DNA of 64,000 nt. Source: Cladopsammia gracilis. Lineage: Eukaryota; Cnidaria; Anthozoa; Scleractinia; Dendrophylliidae. The notes under the pieces were generated by a model. It was not told the origin of the DNA, did no database searches, and saw nothing but the letters and a program-made list of their open reading frames with translations. Positions 10,001-22,600 of this stretch are shown here, one piece after another. How positions within the stretch are numbered: the first letter of the stretch is position 1; each line of letters begins with the position of its first letter. Position numbers and translations under genes: made by a program. The DNA is taken from NCBI GenBank assembly GCA_022457155.1, contig JAJGOT010000003.1:2833501-2897500 (forward strand). Reading direction: 5' to 3'.

Positions 10001-12976
10001 AGGATATCAGCTACCTCTGCCTTGCTTGTTAGGGTGCCTGATGTTGGCAGAGGTTTGAAAAGTTCTAGATACTGCTCACCATGAAGAAGCTATGGAAAAA
10101 AGAAAGCATGACATTATTTTTTCAATGCAAACAAAAACTCGTAAGCTTATGTGGTGGCTATTGAATTCATTACCATAACGTGAGACAAAGGAAAACAAAA
10201 ATCAAACCAGTTTGAATTTTTTTAAACCAAAGAAAAAATTTGAACCACAACATAAACAATTGATTTTGATGAAAAACTGGTTTTTGTTTCAGCTTAAATA
10301 ATTTCTCAGAAAGGATATAAATTTGTAATAAAGCACTTTGGGCATTTAAAGACACTCAAGAAATGCTCCTGTTTTATACATTTTTCTTGCGTTCATAGAT
10401 GCCCCCATATACATGTAATGATGGTTTGGTCTAATTTACTGGATTAATATTTGGGCAGTTTTTAAAAATAAGTAGTACTTGCAAGGACAATCATTGCTTT
10501 TAATACTGTTCAACACTGCACACCACTTGGCAAGAGGCTGACCTATTTAGGTCAGCACCTACATAAATAGTGTCACCATAAAGTTGGGGAAAACGGATGT
10601 GACAGCAAGTTTAGCCCTTTACATTCTAATCAACCTGTTTTTCAATTTCGTTCAAAAGCATTCTGTGGCATTCTCTGCTGATGGTATGGCATCTTGGCTC
10701 ACGTGATAAAATCAGTAAGAATTGTTTCTACGTCATATTGGCTTGTAAAACTAATATCAGCCCATTCCTAACTCAGCTCCAAAATTATCTACAAAAAAAT
10801 ATTTATTGCCTTTGTAGGATCAAAAGGAAGTCCAGTTGCCTCTAATGCAGCTGAAGTAACAGAACCTAAAGCACTCTGCAAAAAAACAATGAATAAATAA
10901 ATAAGATAGAAATAAATTAGAGTGTGACTGTGAGATGGAGGTAAAATATCTCTTTTTCAGTCTCTAAAACCCCCCCTCCCACCCCAAAACACTCCGCCCC
11001 CTCCCCCCTCTCATTACAATGGAGTCTGGATCAGCACTGTAAATGGAAATCAAACACATTCCATTGAATATTACAGTTCATTACGATTCTCTCAAGCAGT
11101 TGATATTTGGTTTATCAAGAAATGTTTGGGAGAAATGCCATGTGATATTGACTCAATTAACACCTACACCATAAATTAACACTGAAAATGAAGCTAGGAT
11201 GACTTCAAAATGTCTTCAGTTTTGCTAATCCTTATGCCCTTATCATTGGCTGCCCCAAGGGTCAAGCCCAGTGCACCCATGGGATTGTGAGGGGATTTGT
11301 CGATTTTAGACAGTCTGAAATCTCCAGGGGGTAGGGGCATTGTTTGTCTTTAGTAACCTATGCTAAAACCCCTGGGGATGTACCCACAGGATTTGCTCGA
11401 ACTTGGTCAGTGATATTTCCATCTCATGTGGCTTCAAATCTCCTTTCACTTTGATGTAAAAGAGTGCTTTAGCCAGTGGTGCGCCTATTTGCTCTCTTTC
11501 ACATACTGTAACAATGCCTTTGTATAAGGCTTGGGAAGTGATAAGATTAAAAAAGTAGTAATCACAGATAACTTTGAAGAATTATAGTAAAATTATTTGA
11601 AAAATAAACATCATTTTGTTTGCTTCAACTCTAAGGATTTGTAGGTATACTCAGTTTTTCTCCCTAGGGGAGGGGGGGGGGGGGGGTTGATTCAAATTTA
11701 AGCTCTGTACCCCCACCTTTAGTAGGAGTTTGTTTGGCCTTAAAAACAAATCCCTGGGAAAACCTATGATAAGTGCATTGTTCTCAATATTGTAATGTGT
11801 TTCTAGGTGATTTCTTTCTAGTTAAACTATTCATACCTGGGCTGGAATTACTCCATATGTTGGCAAAGTGCTGAAGTCGTCATGACCTTCATAGAGAAAC
11901 ATCAGATGAGAGAAATCCTCCTTAACTGTCACCCCTACCCCCAGTGCATACAGGATCACATCCTTAAACCCATAAGTGAAATGTGATTCTGGAACTTTAA
12001 GCTGTCTGACTTTTTCATCAATGCTCAAGGTTTTCTCATTTACCACCAACATTGATGCTGCTTTAGCTTCTTCCACCTTTCCTAGAATCGCTGTCATTTC
12101 CCCACCACCTTTGTTCTTAGCTTTCACGGGACCCGACCAATCAGTTACCTTACTCCAGTTGTCTCGCACCATTTCGGCAGTTGGCACCTGACCACCTTTT
12201 CCAAACAGCGCTACCCCTGCTGCTTCCTGCCACCTTATTTGCGCAGCCCAGCCACCAGCAATCTCGAAGACCCCACCGGTCTCTGGACAGCTTTCATGGC
12301 AAAGGTATACAACATAGGGTACCACATATTCAGGCTTCAAGGCGTCCTTTATATCCGGTGGCAGTATGCCTTCAGTTAATCTTGAAGCTGCAATTGGAAC
12401 AATGGAATTGCAATGGATATTGTACTTGGAGCCTTCAATGGACAAAGTGTTGCTAAGACCCACGAGGCCTAGTTTAGCTGCGCTGTAGTTAGCCTGACCG
12501 AAATTCCCTAAGACGCCAGAGGTGGAGGAAGTCATGATGATCTTGCCGTACTTCTGTTTTCTCATGTGAGGCCAAGCCGCTCGGGACACTTTAAACGCCC
12601 CACGGAGATGTACCCGTTGCACGAGATCCCAGTCAAGATCGCTTGTACGACCAAACGACCGGTCCCGTAGAATCCCAGCGTTGTTTATAAGAACATCAAT
12701 CCGACCGTATGCATCTAAAGCCGTTTGGACAACTTTGTCGCCATCCTCGACCGAATTGTAATCAGCGATCGCCTTTCCTCCGCGAGAACGAATTTCTTCA
12801 ACAACTTTATCGGCTGCAGCGCTGCTTTTCCCTCCTCCTTTCATATCCCCTCCGAGATCATTCACCACAACTTTGGCACCTTTCGAGGCGAAAGCAAGGG
12901 CATATTCTTTTCCTAGCCCTCCCCCGGCACCTGTTACAAGAACTACACGACCATCAAACCTCAGCTCATCCGCCAT
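7090..12976 (-). CDS. HSD17B4: HSD17B4, peroxisomal multifunctional enzyme type 2 (5 exons, 744 aa)
   Basis: Exons (minus): 11837-12976, 10810-10875, 9723-10089, 7595-7869, 7090-7476; total 2235 nt. Residues 1 to about 305 form a short-chain dehydrogenase: TGAGGGLG (15-22), NNAG (98-101), Ser151, YSAAK with Tyr164 and Lys168. About 320-610 is a MaoC-type 2-enoyl-CoA hydratase 2; [13 protein letters not shown] carries Asp510 and His515, which match the catalytic residues of human MFE-2. Residues 617-744 are an SCP2 sterol-carrier domain. The protein ends AKM, a PTS1-type signal. In this family the enzyme hydrates 2-enoyl-CoA and oxidises the (3R)-hydroxyacyl-CoA in peroxisomes. I chose the ATG at 12976 (MADELRFDG) over an in-frame ATG at 13000 because it matches family N-termini. 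Intron 2 appears to use a GC donor. Length is close to the human 736 aa. It is divergent from ACOX3. Confidence 0.95.
8252..8418. repeat. Tandem duplication, about 89-bp period
   Basis: The block starting GGCGGAACGAATCGAGAAAA at 8252 recurs at 8341 with few changes, including GTGTTGGTACCAAATCTGCG. An 82-codon plus-strand open frame spans it, but only because of the repeat. Confidence 0.8.
8471..9163. mobile_element. TIR element with about 55-bp arms
   Basis: The left arm (CTCTATTTGTCTTTATTTAA...TTTTCCCGATTTTGGAATC) and the inverse of the right arm (about 9108-9163) match with scattered mismatches. The interior of about 580 bp has no coding frame. A third copy of the arm is at about 1760-1815, in the decayed ORF region. 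Confidence 0.6.
10090..10809. other. HSD17B4 intron 2 (GC-AG), otherwise plain
   Basis: AT-rich intron with no recognisable repeat. On the minus strand it starts GCAATA rather than GT and ends CCATAG. The reading frame across the flanking exons (...DPTK then LLHGEQY...) supports this junction. Confidence 0.7.
10876..11836. other. HSD17B4 intron 1
   Basis: Non-coding. It contains a C-rich stretch near 10970-11010 and a poly-G run near 11665-11685, which could form a G-quadruplex on the antisense of the gene. I see no other feature. Confidence 0.6.
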
Positions 12977-13672
12977 TTTGTACCGCCTTGTGCAACTCAC
13001 ACGAGATGGCCAAGCTGATATTTAGGGTGGGGAGGGAGGGGAAGTGGTTCCTTTCCACTCGAAAATAGAATCTTTGGGATCTTTGGTACTTTTTTGTCAC
13101 CTAACAAAATTTGATGAGCCGTTTGATAAAAAAATTAAGTATTATTTTAACCTAATGAGATTTTCTAGCGTGAAAAAAAAAAAAGATTTTTTAATTCTTA
13201 TCAAAGGAGCTTCCTTTGTGCCCTTCTACCTCCGGGGGAAATTTTTTCTTCTCGTGACCTTGATTGACTCTTCGAGAGTGGACAAAAATGGCAAAAATAA
13301 TAGTTAGGGTGGGGAAGTAGGAGAAAAAAATAATTTGGCAATTAAAATTAATATTTCGTGTCTTTAGCTTATTTTATGTCGTGAATAAAATAAAAGGAAA
13401 TATATTTCGATCGAAAATTTTCTTTATATTCGAAACTTGCTGCGATTAGTATTTTTTGCACCAATCTTTTCTATCACCCTGCTACCACCCCGCTAGTTTT
13501 TGTTAGCCACCTTGAGTGACCTTCCCAGAACTCTTTTGTGCCTTGTCGTGTGACATACAGTTCGTTCAGTTTGTTGTGGCCATAACGTGGAGTTGTTTCA
13601 CTCATTTTGGTGAATGAAAATCGGTGTTTAGTCCAATTGAGGGTGTTGTGCTGTTCATTGTAGTGGATCAAA
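12977..13672. promoter_or_regulatory. Shared divergent promoter region, HSD17B4 / ACOX3
   Basis: The 696 bp between the two start codons must hold the 5' UTRs and promoters of both divergent genes. It contains TGACCTTGA at 13255-13263, whose reverse TCAAGGTCA is a perfect extended nuclear-receptor half-site of the ERR type. A further TGACCT half-site lies at 13517-13522. CCAAT occurs near 13462 and 13632. No clean DR1 (PPRE) is visible. A five-codon upstream ORF (ATG at 13614, stop ending at 13631) precedes the ACOX3 start. Transcription starts cannot be placed from sequence alone. Confidence 0.6.
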
Positions 13673-16600
13673 ATGTCAGAATTAGCTCTGGACGACAAAT
13701 CACATCAGGAACAATTAGATATTTACATCGAAGATATGAAAAAGGGTTTTCCTCCAGGACCTCTAGACTGCTACAGAAAGCAAGCTTCCTTCGACTGGTT
13801 CCAGATGAAAGTGTTTATGGATGGTGGAGAGGATGTTGTTAGATTTAAACATAATATATGGAGAACACTCGAAAAGGACCCGTTGTTTGATCGAACAAAC
13901 GACAGCAAATTGTCCTTTGATGAACGCCGCAAAGTCACCATGAAAAGATGTACAAGAATTGCCGAGTACGACTTTTTAACTGATGATGAAGTTATGGCTA
14001 ATCCGTTTTTAGTTCAGGCATTTACCGACACTGTGGGATCTTATGACTGGAGCGTGTCTGCGAAATATGGATTGAACAGATCGGTTAGTGTTAAATCAAT
14101 TCTGTCAATCATTTGGGTCAATAATAATTTTTATAAGATGGTTTTCATGTCAGCCGTGTTGGTGATCAGAAACAATAGAAATCGTTTGCATAAAAATAGA
14201 GTTTTATTCCCAAAGGATGGAACTTTTATTGTTCTCACCACCAACTTGGCTGCTGTGAAAACCATGTATAGGGGGCTGTCAATCATTTCTGTCAATGATA
14301 TCCGTCTGTCAATTTGTCACTCAATCTATTAATAACGAGAGGCTATGCATAGCCTATACTCATGCCGGTAATATATGTTACTCGTGGGGACATAAAACTG
14401 CAACAGGCAAATAAAACCAAAATTAGTTTCACTTCTGCTTGCATGCATGTGTATTCTCTTACCCAGATTTAATGCGATGCACAAATGAGAGACAAAAACA
14501 CGAAGAATAAAAAGAAAAATGGAGGGCAAACCTTACCTCGTTGCCGTATCTGGCATGGGTAAACAGCAACACACAAAACCTGAATTTGTTTCGCTTCTGC
14601 TTGCATCACACCAAATCCCAAGTATAGAACCCAAACCTAACGCGATGCACAAAAGTAGATACGAAAACATGGAGGAAAACAAAAAGAAAAACAATTTATC
14701 AATAAGCCATTTTCATGATGGTATCATTTTCTAATACTACAATAACCCTTCAGTTTTTTGTTAAATTCTCATGTTTAATAGGTATTAATTAGGAAATGAT
14801 TCTGGTATTTGTAGTACAATGATGCCATCGTGAAAATCGCCTGTTAATCCTGTCAATCAATTCTGTTGGTATTGATATGGTCAGGTTAAGCCTTTCAGAG
14901 TGGTCTCCATTCTAACCCTTGCTTCTGTTCATAAGGAGGTAAGGTTGCCATGGAGATGCAGTCCCAGTTTTGAGTTCCACTCTGACCACTAGCTGGTGTT
15001 GTTTCAGCACCCCAGATTGGATTGTGCCTGATTTCCATGGCAACAGTGTAAACTTGAAAAATGTTGGCCCAGCATTGTAAGCTTGTGTGACATGTTGTGA
15101 TATAGCCCCTTTAAGTAAGGGGTTGTACAGAAATCTTGCCATTAACACTGTATCAGTTTTTTCTTTTCTTTTATATACCGGTACTATTCAGGTATAACAA
15201 TATCAGAAGTGATAGTCCTGTCAAAATGTCTTGTAGTTGAAGCAAGCAGCAAAAAATGGAGACAGATTTGAGCTTAGTAAAATCCAGTGTCCAGTAGGTA
15301 GCAAATAATCAACTGTAGACAGCAAAATCACAGACTGCTGACAAATTTTGACAGAGCTGAGTGATTTCATGTTATAAAGGGACAAGATGCCATGTTTTCT
15401 TGAATAAATGCCCCACCCGAAATAAACCCTGGCCTGTGTTAAAGCAAAGTCACTCCAACAACAAGTGCCTGGCCCCGGATGTTCAAAAGGTGGATAACAC
15501 TATCCACTGGATAAATCACTATTCATTGGATGACACAAAAAAAATTATTGGTTTTGCTACACATTTGTTGTAATGCTTATTTGCTGGATAGTGATTTATC
15601 TGGTGGATAACGCTATCCACCTTTTGAACAACCGGAGCCTGGTCTATAATAATGTAGATAAGATGTCTCCCCCATCATTGGTGACAGTGTCATTTATTAG
15701 GTATTTTGGTATGAAAGAGTCTTGTGTACAAAATTTACCAAGGCTTTCTTTTTGTTTGGTCTCGTCATGATTGAAATAATTAAACTATTAACTTTTCTTA
15801 TCTTCCATTCAGATGTTTGCTCGTCTAATGAAAACATTGAGCACACATGAACATATTCAGGAGCTTGGGAATAAAGCTGAAAGACTTGAGGTATAATTTT
15901 AGGATAAACGTACCCCTTTGAATTTGTATTTCAAAAAGAACAATCATCAAACCTTAACCCTTTAAAAAAGCCTCAATAGGGATCAGTATCAAATTTCTCC
16001 TTATAGTATCAATGTATTGTAAAGTAAAGAGGTGATAAGAATTAAGATAATGATCATCCAAGAGGAATTTTCTTGATCATTTAACAATTTCTCCAAATTT
16101 GTGTTATAAGAAATGTTAATGGGGACTAGTATTAAGGAGAATTTGTGTTTTAACTTTGAGGCTTTCAGTGGAACCTGGTCACTTGGAAGAAAATTGATCA
16201 ATCACAATGTAAATCAAGAATAAAGGATGGCAACTTTTGTAAACAGACCAATAACGTTGAAGCATCCAGACAAAAAATCTACATATTTATTTGAAACCAC
16301 ACATTTTGATTAGTCACTTTTGATCCTATGTCGCTATCTTTTCAACGCTTTGAAAAGGTCAAAATGTCATGCAAGCAATGAATGACGGCAAAACCTACTA
16401 ATCAAAGAGTTCCGAGAGGTCTGCATACTAGGATGGTTTCAAATTTAGCTGAAGATCTTTTGTCTGATTCACTAGAGGTTTCATTTTTACACAAGCTTAT
16501 TATTCTTGGTAGTACAGTGTATAATGTAATTGTTAGGCACTCATTTGCACAATCCAGACAAACGATGAAGCATTTAAAGAATTTATATTGCACTTTTTTC

Positions 16601-19600
16601 TTGAAGATGATCAAAAGTGCATTACAAAAAAGATAATACGCTTAATAGTACAAAGAAGGTCTAATTACAATTTTTGCAATGAATTTATTTAATTTGCAGA
16701 TCTTTGGTTGTTTTGCATTGACTGAATTAACCCATGGAAGCAACACCAAAGGTGTTCAAACTACAGCAACCTATGATCCTTCAACACAGGTAAGTACATT
16801 TTTACAAAGTGACTGAAAGGTATATCTGTTCCTAATAATTTGTGTATGTATTTGTATTTCTTTCTTTCAAAGAAATCCTATGGTGTGCCCATTCAAATGA
16901 AACCTATTCAGCAGTATGTTTGCATGGCACCATTTTGTTTTTCAATATTTCATAAAATGAAATGGGAATAATTATTGTTCTTGAATAATAAATTATTTTT
17001 ATCATGTGAATAAATGAAGCCTTGAGCGAGATTCCAGTAGTATATGGGAACAGATATGCAAATTTTAACTTGTTCCATCATCCATAAACTTTTTTATTCC
17101 CCAGTGTATTATGTGTTAAAAGATGATTGCTGTAGTTTAATTCCCCAGGGTATTACGTCATTCAGTTGTCTTGACAGTCTCGTTTCATACAATGCATATA
17201 TTATGTCACGCTTAGATGTTTTGGTCGTTTTAAATCTGTTTTGCTCTTCAATTTTCTTGACTTCAAACTCAGTATAGAAAATTAAAACTGATCTGTGGAC
17301 TTAACCTCAAGTTGTTTCATATTCACGAGATGGCATAATGATTTTATTTTTGACACTCTTGGCCATTAAAGGGTTAAAACATTATACTCAAAGTCACAAT
17401 AATAACATAGAATAAGCACCCCAGATATAATAGTTAAAATGCCCTTCATTGCACTAAATAAAATTTAAAGTAAAATAAATTAATGGTATTTCTTTGACTA
17501 GAAACTTGTTGTAAATTATTGTTTTCGTTTGTTCATAGGAGTTTGTTATACATACACCCAACTTTGAAGCAACAAAATGTTGGGTTGGTAATCTGGGATG
17601 CACTGCCACCCATGCTGTTGTGTATGCACAGCTTTACACTCATGATGGCAGATGTCATGGTCTTCACTCCTTCGTGGTGCAGGTGCGCAGCACTGTTGAC
17701 CTCTCACCCATGCCTGGGGTGTCTGTGGGGGATCTCGGAGAGAAACTTGGTCAGAATGGGCTGGATAATGGGTAAGGATGTGATTGTTATTGGGGTGATT
17801 GTGGTGGATATTAGAGAGAAATGTAGTCAGAATGGGTGGATAGTGGGTAAGAATGTGATCGTTATTGGGGTGACTGTGGGGGAGATTGGAGATTAATACA
17901 GTCAGAATGGGGGAATAGTGGGTACAAATGTGATTGTTATTGGTGTGACTGGGGATATTGGAAAGTAATGTGGTCAGCATGGGCTGATAATGGCTAAGAA
18001 TGTGATTATTATTGGGGTGACTGTAGGGGATATTGAAGAGTAATGCAGTCAGAATGTGCTGGAGAGTAGAAAACCAGTGATAATTTATATTTACTTGCAA
18101 CATGATTTTATTTTTCAGTTTTGTATCCTTTAACCAAGTCTGCATTCCGCGGGAGAACTTGCTTAACAGGACAGCTGATGTCACACCTGTAGGGAAGTAT
18201 GTGACGCCATATAAAGACCCAAACAAGAGATTTGGTGCTGCTCTGGGTGCTCTGTCTGGCGGACGGGTGGGGATAACAAGTATGGCTGTTGTTAACCTGC
18301 GAGCCTGTATGCCCATTGCAATAAGGTATTGGGATATCTGTAATGATCCCCACATTTCAATAGTCCATTGCCAACTACTTTTGATAGTGATTTCACAATA
18401 CCTGTGAAACAAAATAAAACAGTCATTGTTTGATAGTCAAAAGTAGAGACATGTCCAAAAATGCAGGCAGAGCAGATGCCATGCAGCTCTTAACAACCTC
18501 TAATTTCATTGGACCTGATTATCACGCAGCTCTATTGTTTTCAGGTCTAGGGTGCATTGTTGTGTTGTTTGTTCTATTGTTTCTCAGCAAATCAGGGAAG
18601 ACCTTGCAAGAGCTATGTACTGCCCCAGGCAGAGGGGGCCACGCTATGACTGGCATCACAAAGTGTCCTCGCCTATAAAAGTTCACCAAAACACACAAAG
18701 TTATGAAGTGATATGAAAACAACAAACAACTCTGTCAAATATGAAGTACTTATTAAACAATACTTGCCTGCATTTCTGGGTATAAGTGCAAAAGTAAACA
18801 ACAACAAAAAATCAATGGAATTAGTGAGATATCCATTTCACAGGTTATCTGAAACAACTCTATGCTACCAGCAAATAAGCAACCAATAACTGAATAAGTA
18901 ATTGATAAAACCTGCTTTTTATGCTCTGCATTTATACCTATTTTTATCAACTGAGTTTATAAGGAAATGTTGCCATTTTAAAGACTAAAAAGCTGACATT
19001 TTGAATGCTAGCCTTCCATCAGAGCGAGTGAAGAGGTAGTGCTTGAAATGTCAACTTTTGAATCTCATTAAGTTGACAATTTACATGTACCTAAACCAAA
19101 TTTTTATAGAGCGGTTTTCAATTGAGTGTTGAAAGTAATTTCGCTATTGCTTTGGTTTTTCATTGCTATGCTTTGTGATTGGCTAAAAAATCTCGCACCA
19201 CTTTATCAACCAATCAGAAGTAAAACCAAAACCAATCGTGACTTGCCTGCATGCGTTTTCCTGCACTTGGCGCTGTCTACATGTATTTGCTACGACTTCT
19301 GATTGGTTCATTGGATTGTCTGCGTCTGTTATGATTGGCCAGAGTAATTACTGAGTAATTACTTCGGTTTTGGTTTTACGACGATTAATTGAAAACCGCT
19401 CTATTCTTTTGATAATTTATTGTAATAATATTATTGTTGTCAATAGATACTCTGCTGTACGAAGGCAGTTTGGTCCACCTGGAAAAGATGAGATTCCAGT
19501 CCTGGAATACCAAATGCAGGTTTGTAAGACAGTAGTTGCAGAGCTTCTGCCTGTGCAGGCCTATATGCATAGCACAAGCCCCAGATCAGGCTCTTTAATA

Positions 19601-22600
19601 TGTCTAAATTTCTCCATGTTCTCTTGAGCATTGGATGCATAGTACTGTACAATAGTCGCACTCGGGCCACGATGGCCCACACGGCCAGAGCTTAACCCAG
19701 TTTCTGTAGCATGAAGCAACTAGGAATATTGCTACTCCCCCCTGGATGGGATGCTAGTCCATCGCAGGGTTACCCCCAGCATTTTGTCGCCGGTACCCAT
19801 TTATACACCTGGGTGGAGAGAGAGAGTGTGGAGTAAAGTTTCTTGTCTAAGGAAACAACACGACGGCAGAGACCAGGCTTGAACCACTGACCTTCAGATT
19901 GAAAGTCCGACGCGCTAACCACTAGACCACCATGCCGCCCACAGTACTGTACAATGCTTGGGTTCAATTCCTGCTCTCTGCAAGTTCTTTTTCTTTTTCT
20001 GAAATATTGAGCATTACTTAATCCCATCTACACTCACTCCTTTTGGTTCTTTACACTCAAGCTGCAAACTATATGATTTGAAAAATTTGTCTCCATGGAG
20101 CATTTTATAATAACCATGTTTGTTTGTTTTTTATTAGCAATGGCGACTTATTCCCAAGCTTGCAGCAACTTATGCTTTGGCCTATTTTGCAAGAGTTTTC
20201 TTTTTGAACTTTGTGGAACTGCAAGTTGGCATGATGCTGGGGGAGACTGGTGAAACTCAAGTGAGTTATGAATAAATCAGTTTTTTAAATTAGTCGTGAT
20301 AATTTATTAGTATTATCTTAAAGACGTCAACTTAACCAGGAATTTAATCAAAAGGTCTCTTCTTTTTATAAAGGTTTCAATGTCAAATTGCAAAGTCCAC
20401 CAATATTATTGGTGTTTTGGATGAAAAATATTTGACTAAAAGGTGTTTTCTTTTCTCTTTTTGTCCAGATTTAAAAGCTCTCTTGCATGTGGCCAAAGTT
20501 GAATTTACTCATGAAATAAGACATTATCATTGCATGCCAAGGTATAAAATAACGAAAAGACTTAACACATCACAGTAACTTGTATTTTAATTTGTATTTT
20601 AGGCATCTCTGGGAAGAGAAATCCATGCTTTGTCATCAGCCAGCAAACCACTGGCAGGGTGGATTGCACAGAGTGCTATTCAGGAATGCCGAGAGGCTTG
20701 TGGTGGCCATGGTTACCTCGCAAGTAATAAACACTCTGTAAATTAAGAGTGATAAATCTCTTATTTTATTAGTGGTAATATCAGTTTATAAGTTATGAGT
20801 TATCATTAGATAATATTATAAATTAATTAATAATTTTACAATAAATTATTATTTTGAATTATTTTGGAATATGCAAGTTGATGATGAAGATCATACAAAA
20901 AGTGTCAAAAGTAATTTTGTGTATGCTTTGGTTTTGCATTGTGATCCCGGGGGGAGACTTCAATATAAAAATTACAGGGGTGCTTGTCGTACCTATTAGG
21001 GTTCAAAATTTGTAGATTGGTACCACTTAGGGTGCTGAAATCTAAAATGACCATGGTTAGAATTATCACAGTACCTTTTAAAGTATTGAGCTGAAAAAGA
21101 ATGACAGAATTTTATGTCTGGTGTTGTATAAAATTGGTACCTCTTAGGAGTTAAAATATGATTGAGTCACGCCTATCAAACGAGATTCTGGTACCTTTTA
21201 GGGTGTTTTTCAAAAATTTTCCAATGAGCACCCCTGTCATTTTTATAGGGGCGTTCCACCACCATCCCCCCCCCCCCACCCCCAGGATTGCGATGCTTTG
21301 TGATTGGATAAAAAAGTCTTATTCCACTTTCTTATCTCCAATCAGAAGTAAAACCAATCATGCCTTGCCTGCATCAGTGTGTAATCCCTTGCTTGGAACT
21401 GGCTACATGTATTTACTTTGAGTTCTGATTGGATCTTAGGATTGTCAGTGTTTGTTGTGATTGGTTTTGGTTTTAGACACTTGAGTGAATTAAAAACCGT
21501 TCTGGGTAATAAATCATTCTTTCAATCAGAGTAGAATGAAACTAGCATAGGAGGAATAAAAGTATTGTTTTTATTTATTTTTTTAATAATAAATTCCAAT
21601 AATAATTATATTTGCTAAATTGCAAAGCATTTCTTTTTTTCTTAGTTAACAGGTTTGGTGAGTTAAGGGATGATAATGATCCAAACTGTACTTATGAAGG
21701 AGATAATAACATGCTTTTGGGGCAAACCAGTAATTACCTGCTGTCTCTTTTGGAAGCCAAAGAAAAAGGTAAACTTCAACAGTGCAATACCAACTTCAAT
21801 ACTTTGACTTTTAGAACTCAGAACTTAGAATCAATTACACCCAAATTGATTTCTCTAATACTGGGTGGGTCGGTTTGCGGTTAAAGCCTATGTAAGTGTC
21901 TTGGCACTTTAAGAGATCTTATTACTGGGATGGCTGACTTCCTTAGATTAAAAAAGCTGTCTATTAGTTGACCCTTCATTCTCAGAATCAATTATGGGGG
22001 CATGTAGTGTAGTTCTATTGCAAACATCTGTTGTGGTGCAATTTTCTCCTTGGTGCAAATTTTATTTTCCTTTGTTTTGGGGTATGGTAATGTATGATAA
22101 TGTATGATAATGAGTTTTAAACAAAGGAAAATAAAATTTGCACCAAGGATAAAATTGCACCACAACACATCCACCACCTCCCCAGTGAATTACTGGTGAA
22201 GTTTTCACAATGCTCACTGACAGTAGTTAAATGTCCTTTTAATCAGAAGTTTCTCTCTTGAAGTCACAATATTCTCTCATCATCTGGGTCACAAATTATC
22301 AGTTTTCTTATGCGTTTTAATAACATGTTATCTTGTTTGCTAAATAAAATTTTTTATCACTCATCATTTTACTCTCACAACACTCGCACTGATGTAACAC
22401 TCACATTTCTGAGATTCTCTAAATACAAGGACCACATTTTCCACAGTTCTAACTTTTGAGTCTGTGGATGAAATTCTATGGTGTGACCATTCAATGAAAC
22501 CTCTTTGCTAGTACTTTTGCATGGTACCATTTGTTCTAACTTTTGAGTCTGTTGATGAAATCCTATGTTGTGACCATTCAAATGAAACCTCTTGGGCAGT

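Noticed and set aside
12974..13000. HSD17B4 start at the upstream in-frame ATG (MSCTRRYK...)
   Set aside because: [16 protein letters not shown] at 12976 fits family N-termini better. The upstream ATG could still be used, which would add eight residues.
17546..18412. 288-codon open frame on the minus strand across ACOX3 exons 4-5
   Set aside because: It is antisense to well-supported exons and its regular [21 protein letters not shown] repeats are only the 75-bp minisatellite read in a frame that stays open.
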